From: Flavobacterium davisii | Lineage (GTDB): Bacteria > Bacteroidota > Bacteroidia > Flavobacteriales > Flavobacteriaceae | Assembly (NCBI RefSeq): GCF_019565505.1 | Contig: NZ_CP067378.1 | Coordinates: forward strand, 2,418,001-2,482,000 | Length of the DNA stretch: 64,000 nt | Direction of reading: 5' to 3' | Shown here: piece after piece, positions 30,149 to 42,500 of the stretch | Position numbering within the stretch: position 1 is the first letter of the stretch | Layout: each line of letters starts with the position of its first letter | Program-made: the position numbers and the translations under genes | Notes under the pieces: model-generated | Database searches by the model: none | The model's input: the letters and a program-made list of their open reading frames with translations, nothing else | Told to the model about the DNA's origin: nothing

Positions 30149-32448
30149 TTACTTATTTTTAAGGCTTTCGATTTGGTTCATTAAGTAATCTTTTATTTCA
30201 GCTCTTAATTTTTGGTAATTATCCCAATAGGAGATTTTATATTTTATGCCTTTGTTTGCAAAACCGCCAACCTGTTTGATGTACTCTAACTCTAAAAGCG
30301 TTTGTATATATCTAAATATCTGTGTTTTACTTATTCCTAAATCTTGTCTTATATCTCTTAAAATAAACTCTTGATTTTCGTTTTTAACGTGTTTTTTTAA
30401 TCGTTCAAAAAATTGTCTTAAACTTCCATCAAGTTCATCAACTTTTAAAATGATACTTTCAAAAAGTACTTCGGTGGCTTGTTCTATGTCTTCGATTTCG
30501 GTTATTAAAGCCTCCCCAACCCCTCCGAAGGAGGGGCTTTTAACTATTTGACGTTGATATTGGTTCAGGAACGTTACTTGTTTGATTACGGCTTGATACA
30601 TTTCGTTTAATCGTCTAATTTTATGCACTTTCTCTGGTAGATGTAATTGTGTTGCATACGGATTAATGACTTCGTACTCTTTTAAATTTCTAATGATTTG
30701 TTGTATAAAGTTGATTGCTTTTTGGCTTTCTTGTGGATCTATTTCTCCTGCATTGCGTTTGTTTTGGTAGTCGATAATTCTTGCGGTTTGTTCTTTACTT
30801 TCGTCAACTGCAATAAGGAATGAACGGCTCATATTATCTTCGTAGGTTTCGCCTTTGGTGGTGGCTGATAAACTGGAGAACTGACCTTTTACTATTTTAT
30901 GAGAAGATTTGTTATTTCCTTTTTGTCTTTGATAGTTACAGAACTTCTTAATACTTGATTACTTATAAATTCCCTTAAAGCATATAGTGCATCTTCTTTT
31001 AAACCGTCTAAATCTTCAATAATCACCACCTTTTGGAATAAATCAAACTCACCCCAATTGTATAAAGAACTTTCTGTAATTCGTGTAAATCTTAAAACGT
31101 CTTCTTGAGGCATAAGGTCTGCAATTCTGCTTATAATATGGGTTTTTCCGCTTCCGCTTGAGCCTTGTACGAGTGCGTGTAATGGACTTTTATTTAAATA
31201 ACTAATGATGATTAAAAATAATAACATTCTGCTGTTTTCTTCTCCAACTATTCCTGCTTTGCCGATTTCTATATTTAAGTTTTTTAGTAAATGTTTTCGT
31301 TTTAAGAAGTCGATTGCGTTTGATGGTTTTTGGCTTTCAGTTTTTGGCTGTTCTGTTGTTTTATCTTCAATTGAAAAAGAAGGATTTAACTGTGTTCTTT
31401 TGTCTAAAAGTTCAATAAAAATATCTTCGTTGTGTAGTTGTAGTGTTTCATTGATGTCTTTGTTTATGGGTTCTAACACGCTTATTTTTATTCCTGGTAT
31501 AAGTTCTAATATTACTTTAGAATAATTCGCTGTCGCCGTGCGACCTGCGGTATCATTGTCAAAAGCAAAGATGATTTCTTCTAATTGTTTGAGTTCTTTT
31601 ATTGCTTTTAAAATTTCATCATTCAATCCGTTAGTTCCAAAGCAAGCTATAAGCCCCCAACCCCCAAAGGGGGCTTTTTCAAGCGTTGGCAACAAACTTG
31701 CACCATCAATAATACTTTCGGTTAAGATTAGTTTTTTAGTATTTACATTGGGATAATTTGGATATAAACCTTGTCTGTTTTTTAAATAAAAATGTTTACT
31801 TTCTTTCTCGTTTAATGTGCTTCTAAAGTATAAACTCACTACTTGATCATTTCTGTTTTTTAAAGCAAAACAAATACTCCATTTACCAAAAACAGAATAA
31901 GCCTTTTCTCCAGTTCTACCTAAATTGTTTTTATCAATTAGTAATCCATATTCTAAACATTGATTAATCAAAGTTTCGTCTTTTCTTGCTCCGTGATGGA
32001 ACTGCCCACCATTGTAACCGACTTCTATTTTTTTAAAGTCTAAACTTCTGCTTTGTAAATAGTCTTTGGCTGGTTTACTGTTGCTGATGGCATTTTTAAA
32101 ATACTGATACATATTACCCAAAAATTGCTCTCGTGATAAATCTTGCTGATACCTTTCGTTTTTATTAGGTTCTTTGTGGTTTAGTATTTCTTTGGCTTTG
32201 TTTATCGCTTCTGCTTTAGTGCAATTTTCTTTGTGCAATATAAAATCTATCACATCCATACTTTTACCGTGCGTTTTACAACTGCTACTAAAACAATATG
32301 CCGATTGTGTTTTGTAATACACTTGAAAACTCGGAGTTTTATCCTCGTGAAACGGACAATTTAAACGACTTTGTTTGTCGGTTTTTAAGCCGTAGTAGTG
32401 TAATACGTTGGCGATGGTTAATTGCTCTTTGATGTCTTGGATTTCCAT
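30149..32448 (-). pseudogene. CHC2/Toprim primase-ATPase (copy 2, frameshifted)
   Basis: Same gene as 23103-25403. One T is missing from the run near 30917-30922, so the frame from 32448 (zinc finger, Toprim, Walker A and B) ends at 30892 and the C-terminal part continues in a second frame to 30149. Otherwise the same protein, apart from one silent change near 31495. Confidence 0.8.
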
Positions 32449-32490
32449 TGACTAAAAAATATTTAAAATTATTCTTGACAACTAATTAGG

Positions 32491-32567
32491 TGCAAAGATA
32501 CCATTTTAGTTTTATTTTGCAAACTTTTTGAGTTTTGAAGAACTGATTTAGTTTTCATATCTTTGCA
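32491..32567. promoter_or_regulatory. Mirror-image divergent promoters (copy 2)
   Basis: Exact repeat of the region at 25446-25522: TGCAAAGATA and TATCTTTGCA face each other, each with a TTG 20 bp upstream, serving the primase and XRE copies of unit 2. Confidence 0.7.
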
Positions 32568-32612
32568 ATTCAATAGTAAACAAGGTTTTTTAACCCTATA
32601 AAGTTTCTTATT

Positions 32613-32938
32613 ATGGATTTTGGAAGTGTAGTTTCTGAACTTAGAAAACAAAAGGAATATCCCAAACCGACTTAGCTAGTCAATTAGGTATTCATAAAAA
32701 TGTATTAGGAAGATATGAGAGAAACGAAGTTTATCCCTCTATTGATTTAGCTCGTAAAATTGCTGATATTCTTGATGTGTCTTTAGATTACCTTACTGGA
32801 AAAGACGATGTACAAATTGATAAAGATACTAGTAGCCGTATTCTAGAAGTTTCTAAATTTGAAGAAGCTGACCGTAACCATATTTTTTCGGTCATTGATG
32901 CTTTTATTGCTAAAAGAAAAATACAAAGTATTATGTAA
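32613..32938 (+). CDS. XRE-family repressor (copy 2, frameshifted)
   Basis: Identical to 25568-25893 including the missing A after codon ~15 (near 32646). The shared break means it either existed before duplication or is a repeated sequencing error at the same AAAAGG run. Confidence 0.75.
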
Positions 32939-32942
32939 ATAG

Positions 32943-32966
32943 CAAAGCCCTCATTTGAGGGCTTTG
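32943..32966. terminator. Bidirectional terminator (copy 2)
   Basis: Same CAAAGCCCTCA / TGAGGGCTTTG hairpin as 25898-25921, between convergent XRE and immunity genes. Confidence 0.8.
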
Positions 32967-32972
32967 TTATGA

Positions 32973-33548
32973 TTAAAAAACTTCTTTGCTCTTTGGCTTT
33001 TTATAACAAGATATTTTTAAAGGAATATACATTTTGTCTATTTCGGATATGTCGTCAATTTCTAACTCATTTGAGTTCTTAGATATATCTTTATTCGCTT
33101 TATCTGTAACTACAAACAATCCTTTAATTTTACATATCCTTAAAAATACAGTACAATTATTCTTTAATTTCATTGTTTTTTCAAGACTGTTTTTATTTAT
33201 TTTACTTGATATTTTCAGAACCTCATTTTTATAATCTAACAAATAGCTTTCAGCCTCTGTAATCTCTAAACAATTTGATATTATCTTTTTATTATTTCCT
33301 TGTATATCTGGCGTATAAAAACATAATTTATAAAAACTCCTAACAAATAACTCTTCATTTTCTTTTGTTAATAAATCAAGATTAATTTCTTTACAAACAC
33401 CTGACATTATAATTGGGTAATTATCATTTCTCCTTATATCTATTTCTATAAAGTATAAGCTATCACTGACTTTATTACAATTATTTTCTTGTGCATCTAT
33501 CTTAAATACAACAAAAAAGACTACTAATATGAGATTAATTCTGACCAT
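32973..33548 (-). CDS. Putative exported immunity protein (copy 2, with the active Rhs gene)
   Basis: Same 191-residue protein as copy 1, with a Sec signal peptide. Here it directly follows the full-length Rhs gene, overlapping its last 14 nt, so this copy is the cognate partner of the Rhs metzincin tip. An exported immunity protein suits a toxin acting outside the cytoplasm. Confidence 0.7.
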   Translation of the reverse strand: MVRINLILVVFFVVFKIDAQENNCNKVSDSLYFIEIDIRRNDNYPIIMSGVCKEINLDLLTKENEELFVRSFYKLCFYTPDIQGNNKKIISNCLEITEAESYLLDYKNEVLKISSKINKNSLEKTMKLKNNCTVFLRICKIKGLFVVTDKANKDISKNSNELEIDDISEIDKMYIPLKISCYKKPKSKEVF

Positions 33549-36500
33549 CTTGTTTTACTATTACTTTAGGAAGGAAAGAACCATTACCTATATTATTGGC
33601 ATCTGTTTGATTTGGTTTTTCAGGCGGATACTTCATAATACCGTTGTTTCCTCCAGTTCCTTTAGGATGTCCAAAACCAAAAGTGTGAAATATTTCGTGA
33701 ATTCTATTCATTTTAGTATCTTCACTTGTATTCATTAAAATGTTTTGATTGTCAGCTGTAACACCCCCAACAGTAGAAGTGCTGGTAGTACCATCACCGT
33801 TATCTGTCTCTTTTGTTTTAAATCTCGAATAGGTGTTTTCATTTCCTCTTGAAAAAGAATTACCTATGGAGTATCCATCTTGCATTTCTTTACTTGCACT
33901 AGCTTCGCTAGCTTCTATAGTACCACCTTCTTTAAATTGTAAATCATATTTGATAGAATAACCTTTATACTCTCCATCAGAAACACTCATTCCTAAATCG
34001 TTAAGGTATTTATTGTAATCCTTTTGCATAGAAGCAACTTCTTTAGCAGAATAACCATCTAAAGTTTTCATTTTACCTCCAGTTGTATAATATGTACTTT
34101 TTTCTGTTTGCACATAATAAACAGCTTTTATAGTTATCGTTTTATTTTTATCATCTATAACTCTGATACCGTCTCTACCATCTGGGTCGATGACATTAAT
34201 TGGATCATTAAAGCAATAAACGTAAGGAGATACATTAGGATATTTCTCCGCTAATGGGTCAACATTGAGCCATAAAGAAGTTTTCATATCCAAGTATCTT
34301 GCTCCATAATAAGTAAGATTAGTCTCCCGATCTAATTCTTTGCCATTAAATAAATAAGGCATAGAAATAGAGGAGGCGTGTTCTTCAAAAAGGACTTCTC
34401 CAAAAGGGATATATTCTACATGCTGTGATAGCTGCCCATTCATAGTGCTAATATACGAAGTACTTCCTAAATGATCGCTATGATAATAAAAAATATCTTT
34501 CTCAAATAGGCCATTGCCTACAAAACCATCGCCTGCGTTTACGGTTTGTGGTTTTATAGGATCGCCAAACTGTATAGGGGGCCCGGTACATTGCTCGGGG
34601 CATTAAACACAGGTTGTCTGGGCCAGCCTTCGGGTGTTTCTTGGTTTTGGTTGGTGTTTTGTTTGGGCGGGCTTGGGTAAGGCTGTCCTGTAGCGGCTGG
34701 ACTGGCGTATAGCCCCTGCTGTGTAGGGGGACCAGGAGGGAGTCCTAGGTTGCGTACATAATCGTCTAACCATTGTTGTTGTTCGGTACTTAATTGGGCA
34801 TAGTTTAGCCCACCTGCGGTAATTTTGGTGGGTTGTGCAAAGGTACCTTGTCCTATTTTGGAGGTGATACGCCCTGCGCCTTCAAAATAATGTTTGGTAA
34901 ATTTGCCTTTGCTTATTACAAAATAGGGGCTTACGTAGCCTGTGTAATTATCAAAATGGTTTATGCTGGCAGCTTGTGCACCGTTTATACTAACGTTTTG
35001 GGTGTCGCCACTGCTTTTTAGTACGCGTTCGCCTGTGTGGTCGTAGGTGTATAGGTGCATACGCCCGTTGTCGTTTATGCCCATTAGGCGGTTTTCTTCG
35101 TCCCGAGTCATTTTTCTAAAATTGTTAAATTCTAGGTATTGGGTAGGGTTGCCGTTGCCGTCGTATTCGTAAATGCGAGGTTCGGGTTTGCCGTCTTCGG
35201 TTATGCCGCTTGGGGCATTTGGGTGTTGGGTGTTGTTGTATTCGTAAGCTAGTTTGTAGCCTTTAGGGGTGCCATTTACCTCGTGTTGTAGTTCTTTGCT
35301 TACTATATTGTGCATGTTATTGTAGCGCATGGCGAGGGTGTAGGCTGCCTGATTGTTCTCGCCGTTGTAACTACCTGTGGCGGTTTTTAGTCGGTATAAA
35401 TCGTCGTACTGGTAGGTTTGTTGGCTACTGCCTCCTAAACTATTGGCTATTATAGGGACGGTGTTTTTTATACCTAGTACATTGCCTACAAGGTCGTAGG
35501 TGTAGGTGTTGTTTATAATGGCACGGTTGCCACTGTTTACGTTGAGTTGTTGCAAACGACGTAAGGTGGTGTCGTAGGTGTAATGGGTTTGGGTATCGTT
35601 GCCGTATTTTAAGTATTTGCGTTGCTCAAACTCATCATAGGCTAGTTGTTTAATATAGTCATAGGCTTGGTTTTCTTTAGTGCCTTGCATTTTTTGTAAA
35701 TTTCCTGCACGGTTATAGGTGTAGGTAAGTACTTCGCCATCTGGATATATCATTTTTTGTAAACGGTTCCGGTGTCGTACTCGTATTGGGTAATATAGGT
35801 TTGGTTATCGGTAGGGGTTATGCGTAGGGTTTTTATTTCTTTTTCTACTTCGCCTAGTTTGCCATAAAAATACTCGGTACCTCCACTAGCATCGGTTACG
35901 AGCCAGATACGTCCACGGCGTGCGGCATTTTCGGTAGCACTACCATAGTAATAGCTTATATTGTTTTGTGGGTATCGAGGGTATTTTATATGTTCTAATC
36001 GGTTGTAATCATATTCATATATTATATTGCCATCGGGCATGGTTTGTTGTATTTGACTGGTTACTTTTTTGGTCATATTCCCTGCGAGGTCGTAGGTAAT
36101 AGAAGTGGTACCTGCATCGGGGTGTATGTATTGGGTGCGTCGGCCTAGCCAGTCGTAGGAGCTTAGGGTTGTTTGTCCCATAGTGTTTATAACAGCGGCC
36201 GTTTCGCCAAGGGCGTTGTAGCTAAATTGGGTAAGTAGCTCGTTGTTAGTATCGTATTGTATAGTGGCTATGTTTTTGCCAGTAGCATCGGTATAGGTTT
36301 TTGTCATTTTACCTTGTGGATCCGTTTGTGTGGTTTGTAAGGTGTTTATGCCTTTAAAATTTTCTAGGGCAAACGTGGTGGTGGTGGTGCTACCATCAGG
36401 CAGGGTTGTTTTTATGGCTCTACCTAGGGCATCGTACTCTGTTTTAGTAGGGTTTACGGTGCTTGCTACGGTGCTAAAGTTATTGTTTAGTGTTGTGGTA

Positions 36501-39500
36501 AAGGTAGGGTAAAAGCTTTCTATGGCTCTACCAAAAGCATCGTACACGACTTTGCCGGATATAATATGCCCCTCTTGGTCTGGGGCATCTATACCGCCAA
36601 AAAGTGAGGCTGTTTTTTTAACCTGTAGGGCACGTCCTAGTCCATCTATATAGGTGTAGGTTTCGATGTCTTTGTTTAGTTCGGGATCGTAATTTCGGGT
36701 TTTGGCATAGGGTACGGGTGCGGTAGGGTAATATTCGTAGGCAATGGTGTAGGGTTTGCCACTGGCTATTTCATAAGGGGCTTGTATGGAGCTGGTACGT
36801 CCTTTGTCATCAAGGGTGTATAGGGTGCTTTGTTCGTTACGATCGGTGGTTTTTATAGGGGTATTAAAACGGTAGTCGTATTCCATTTTATTTACATACC
36901 CAAAATGGTCTTGTATTTGGGTAATGTGGCTATACACTTGATCGTCGTAGGTATAAGTAATTTGAGCCCGTTGGTTTTTGTAATTGGCGGCACCTGTAAT
37001 TTTGGCAATGTTACCATAAGCGTCATATTCAATGTCGGTTATGGCTGCCTTGTCGTTGCTAGCATACATTTTAAATTGAGTAACCTCGGCAGTTGCGGGG
37101 TTTATTTGGGTAGCTCGTTTGCGTTTTAGGCCATCAATAGTAAATACTTCTATTTGTTTAGGAATGCCATCGTAATAAGGGGATAGGCTGTTGTGGTAGC
37201 TTATTTTTGCGGTTACTTTATCTTGTGGGGTTCCATTTCCTAAATTTATGTATTCTATAATATTACCTTGTGCATCATATTTGTTATAGGTGTTTTTGTC
37301 TAAAAAGGTAGTACCTGCTTCGTAGTGTTTTTCTTGTGTGTGTATAGGGGCAATAAACACGGATAATAAATCGGCGGCAGGGTTGCTTAATAAACCTTCA
37401 GCAATAGAGGCTTGGGTTTGTGCGTTGGTAATACTATAAGTAGTGCTGGTTTCTTGTAATTTTTTATTGTCTTTATCTAACAACAAAGTGTTTTTTAATA
37501 GGTTTTTACGATAAAAATCGGTGTTGTAAAACTCTTGTATTTGGGTGTTATATACGGTATTGTTGGTAGCATTTATTTGTTGTGTAGTAATTTTGGCATA
37601 GCCATAAAAGTCACGTTCACGGCGGTCGTAATAAGGGTTGTCATAACTAAAACGGCTAATGAGGTTATCTACACCATCGCCTGCGTGTCCGTCAAAAAGG
37701 TTTACTTCTTTGAGTACCCATTTGGCTCCGTTAGCTTCGTAAGAGCTTGGTTTGAATTCGTAATCAACGGTAAAGCTATTGCCCATAGCGTTAGTTACAC
37801 TTTTTAGTTTGTTGGTACGTTTTATGTTAGAAAGACGTACGGTAAGATTGTCTTCGTTTTCGGATTTTATGTAGTCTAAATTACCATCGCCATTAATATC
37901 GTTGAAAGTAGATTCAATTTTGCTTACGGAATTGCCGGTACTTGCTCCTATCTGAAAAGCTAAACGGATAGGGATAGGAGGGAAATTAAGACCGAAAGTA
38001 TAACTAGCATTCATACCATAACTAGTTGATTTGTTTTTACTCATACTAGCATATTTTGGGTATTGTAATGGGGTAGAGTCAAAGCTGTTTCCTAAGTTTA
38101 GGAAAATGAGGATGTTGTTTTGTGTATAAATTATTTTATCGGGTAATCCATCGGTATTGATATCGAGAAAGGATTTAGATTGTTCATTAGAAGAGCCGTT
38201 ATAAGAAAATCCTCCAGATATAGAGCCTGAGGCAAAACTAAAGCCTAATCCTGCTCCGAAATCGGATGAAGCTCCTTCGTTTATTCCTTTGTCTAGGTTT
38301 TTCCAATTGTAATCAGGAAGAAAGCGGTATCCTGTATTGAATAGAACCACTCCGTTATCATTAATTTGGTCTGTTAGGCCATCACCATTGATGTCGGTGT
38401 GTATTTTTTGGGAGTAATCATTTCCTGTACCTATACTTCCGCTTATACTAGGGTATTTTCCTGCTTTTTGGGCATCGGAATTGGATTTACTATTATTAGA
38501 GCTTTGTTGTACTGTAATTCTAGCACTTGTTTCTGTACTGGATGAATTGGGACTTCCGTGGCTATATTTACCATTGACACTTCCGCCTTTACTTCCTATA
38601 ATGGATACGCTAAAATCGCCAATATTATTTTGTAGGTTAGACAAACCTCCTCTAGGTGTGGTAAATTGTACATTGCCGCTGCGTACAAAATCGGGAAAAC
38701 GATCTCCATTAAAATCGGTCATGGTTTCAATTACTGTTGATTTACCTTCTGAAAAGTTGGCACCTGCACCTAAAGGGCCTGCTGATAAGCCAGCAGCATA
38801 GGCATTACTTGCGGATTCTGAGATGGTAAATAAGGCTCGACTGCCGCCTCCTTGAACAGTAGGTAACGAAGTGTCTAGGAATTTTTGTAAATCATCTTCG
38901 CCTAGACGTGCAGAGCTAATATATTCTTCTTTAATAAAAATGGCGTCTTCTGCTCCTAACCATTTGTTTAATGCGTAATTTCCTCTGGCTTGTATAAAGT
39001 ATTCTTTGGAGGCTTCAAATTGTCCATGAGTTCCTGGAGTAACAGATGTGTTTCCGCTGATGTCTGGCATATTGTTCGGATCAATATTATACGGTTTTTT
39101 ATCTGATATTATAAGGTTTTTGTCAATGGTGTTGCCTGCTAGATTTCCGTTAATTAGAAATACGCCCCAATTTCTATGTCTAATTTTTAATTTTTTTTCT
39201 AGATCATCAAAATTGTCATAGTAGCTGTTTTCTGAACTGAAATAATTGTGTTCTACTAATGTTTTTTTGTTTTTTATTATGACAGAATCTCTTATTATGA
39301 GAGATGCGCTAGAACGATTTTGTTGAAATAGGTTGGATGTATTTTTGTTATTAAGATAGTATTCTATTTTTATAGGTTTATTAGCTACAATACTGTCGTA
39401 AGGATACGATAAATCAATTGCTTTTGGTGTATAAGCTAGGTATCCATCTATTAATTTATATCTAATTCTAGCTACTAGTTTTTCTTCTTGTTTAGCGGTT

Positions 39501-42500
39501 ATTAGTATGTCGCTGTTAAAACTTTGATCAGGTTTAACTTTATTAATATAAATTACTCCGCTGTAATTATGAAAGGTTGCTTTTCCTTTTGTAGTAGGTA
39601 TAATGTGGTTGAGTAGATATTGGTTATCTATTCGTTTGTAAATTGTATGTGTAACTTCTAGGGGTTTTGTTTCTTCATTATCAGAGTGGTCTTTGTATAT
39701 AATGGTAGGGTTACATATCAAATTTTTCCAATCTATATTTGTTTCAGATTCTATGATTACGCTGAAGCCGTCGCCTTTTAGGGCATTTGTAAGAGGAATT
39801 GTATTAAAATTGAATGTAATGTTTTCTGATGCTAAAAATTGTTTAGAAAATATAACTGTTTCTCCTACATTGAATCGGTTAGAAATAACTTTTAAAATGA
39901 TGTGATCGGAAGTTGTTTTTTTAGAAAAAATTCCATCAAAACGTATTGGAGAATCTTTTGGGGTCATAATAAGCGCTTGTGAACTTACTAAAAAATCTTT
40001 TTTAGGATTGTAACTTTTTAAACTAAGACCATTAGGATCCGTATGGCTAGGGTTTATATCTTGATAGTTAATGGTAGGTTCCCAAATAATGTTATCAAAA
40101 TTACCGTCTTTTATAGAACTTACTCTAAAATAAAGATGTTGCCCTTTGGTAACAAAAAGATTGTCTTGTTTTTGTTTTGCTGCATAATCTGTTGCTCCAA
40201 TAGTTTCGGACCAAATTAAATTATTATCTTGTTGAAAATATAATTTTACGCCATCCGCTTTATCTGAACCGTTATTGTTTTTATAATTTTGTCTGTCAGT
40301 GGAAGTGTCTTCTAGTAATTGATATACATGAGTGATTTGTATAACTCCAGATGTTGGGGCTTGCCATACACGCACGATGTCGTGTAATGGGTTTTTATTT
40401 ACTATTTCGGCTTCGGAGTTTTGTGTATTGCTTGTTAGTAATAACTCGCCTTCATTCACTATGGGAGAAGGGGTTCCTGTACTGTTAGGTGCAAAAGTAG
40501 GAATGCCATTAATCAAACGATTGTAATAAACGGTTCCGCCATCAGCAAAATCAGTAAGTCCGTCACCATTAAAATCCATGAAATAACTAGTGGTAGTGCT
40601 TTTTGATATTTGTCGATCATATCCTAAATTACCACCCAATTGCCCAAAGCCTAAAATTAGATCGACACCGTAGTTATAGGAATAACTTCTAGAAAATCCA
40701 ACATTGCCAATATTAAGGACATGGTATGTGTCTGAAAATTGGTTTATACCTGTTGCACCAAGGTTTTTTCTAAAGTAAACTTTATCTCCTTTGGTGAAAA
40801 TTTTATCAGGTAGGTTGTCTCCGTCTAAATCTTCTAAGGCAACATAGGTAGAGGTATTGCTCCAGTTGTTTCCTCCTTGTCCACCTAAAGTATTTTCATT
40901 TAAGAAGCCTACTCCTGTAACTCCGACTCCGACTCTGTAATTAAAACCTCCTGAAATAGAGCGGGAACTTCCTGTAAGAGTGTGTGTGCCTTTAAATTCT
41001 TTAAAAGCAGCAAAAGCAGGTGTAATACCGTCATTAGGCACGCTCCAGTTTTGTTCTTCTCCAAAAGGAATATAGTTGCCATTAGCATCGCGTACATCGT
41101 CGTAATAATCGAGGGCGTTTTTATAAAAAAGATTCCCTTTTGTGTCATATACTCCTATATCTTTTAGTAATGTTTTTTTAAAAGCACCTTGTTTATAGGT
41201 AAGTTCATAGCTACGAACCATTTGGTCTTTAAATTTGACTTCTATTTTTCGTAATAGTTTATTAGAGGTTTGCTGAAAGCCTAATCGTGCGGCTATTTGT
41301 ACATCTTCTCTAGTAGGTTCTCCTAAATCGGTATCTTTAATAAAGTGTATGCTGTATGCTCCTTTTTGGTCATTTTTGCCAGTATAATATATCTTTTTGA
41401 TATATAATTCGCCTTCGGATTTTTCGTATTCGTATGCTACGGTATTGCCTTTTAAGTCAATTTGTAAAGTAATTGCCCAATGGCCTATATTGCCATTGGC
41501 ATCTTGTAAAATAGCCGTGTTATTTATACCTGATGGAGTACCACCATAGTAGGTTGTTGTACCGCTTTTGTCTGTTACTACCCAATAATAGTTGGTAGGG
41601 TTATTTCCTTTACGGATTATTTTTTGAAAAGCACCTTCTTTTCTAGGATAAAATTGTTTATCGGTTTGTCTATCCGTCCAAGTTTCTCTATGAGCGTTAG
41701 GTAAGAGGGGCTCACCTGCTAGGGTATAACTTTCGGTTTCTTTGCTACCATCGTATCTTGGTGCTCCCCAGCGGGTTTCTATAGTTACACTCGGTAGACT
41801 TATTGCCCATCCTAGCCCAGTCCAGCTATGGTCAGATTCGCTACTGTATTGTAAGGCTAATGAGGGTTGCATGCCCATTCTGCCTTTTGGAATTTCGATA
41901 GGGAAATTAGTACTAGTACTGCCGTTCGGATTTGCAGCAGGAGGGGTAATAGGGGTTATGCCTACGGCTGGAGAGGCTGCTTTTAAATCTTTGATGCTTG
42001 TAGGGGTATAGCCAGAGGTTTCGGGTGATTCAGGTAGTTTTATAATACCTGCTATAAAATCGGTAAAATGGGTGGTTTTTCCTGTTATTTTAGATTCATG
42101 GGCTAATAGTGTGTCTTTAGGTATCTCTTTCCATAGTCTTTTCTTTTCATCAAAAAAGAAAAGATTTATATCTTTTTCTGTGTATCCTTCTGGAATTAAT
42201 TTTTTGTCGTAAGGTAAGGTGAGTTTGCCGGTTTTTTGAATTGTATTCCGTGGGGTAATAATCTGTAAGCAAATGAATTTTGAGTTACATTAACCATTGA
42301 AGGGTTTAACGGTGCAATATCTCTTGAATGGAGGGTTTCAATGGAAAATAATATGTTTTTTTTGATGATATCTTTTTCTAAATAAAAATGAGCGTTTGAA
42401 TGGTTTATACTCCCGCCATTAATACCTATTGTATGCTCTTTTTTATGTTTTTATTATATAAAGGAATGTAATAATCTACAGGTATAAAGTTATTTATAGA

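Larger units (their letters stand above)
27219..34263. mobile_element. 7-kb toxin/immunity-recombinase cassette, copy 2
   Basis: Second tandem unit, near-identical to 20172-27218. The differences I found are homopolymer lengths (e.g. A11/A10, T7/T6, T6/T7, T6/T5) and one substitution (24450 region CCCGG versus CCTGG). The right border at TGGGTCAACA (34255-34264) joins directly to the Rhs core. The active recombinase and the primase are each frameshifted in this copy. Confidence 0.75.

Noticed and set aside
20172..34263. Prophage or conjugative element
   Set aside because: No capsid, portal, terminase, relaxase or type IV secretion genes; only recombinases, primase and repressor are present.
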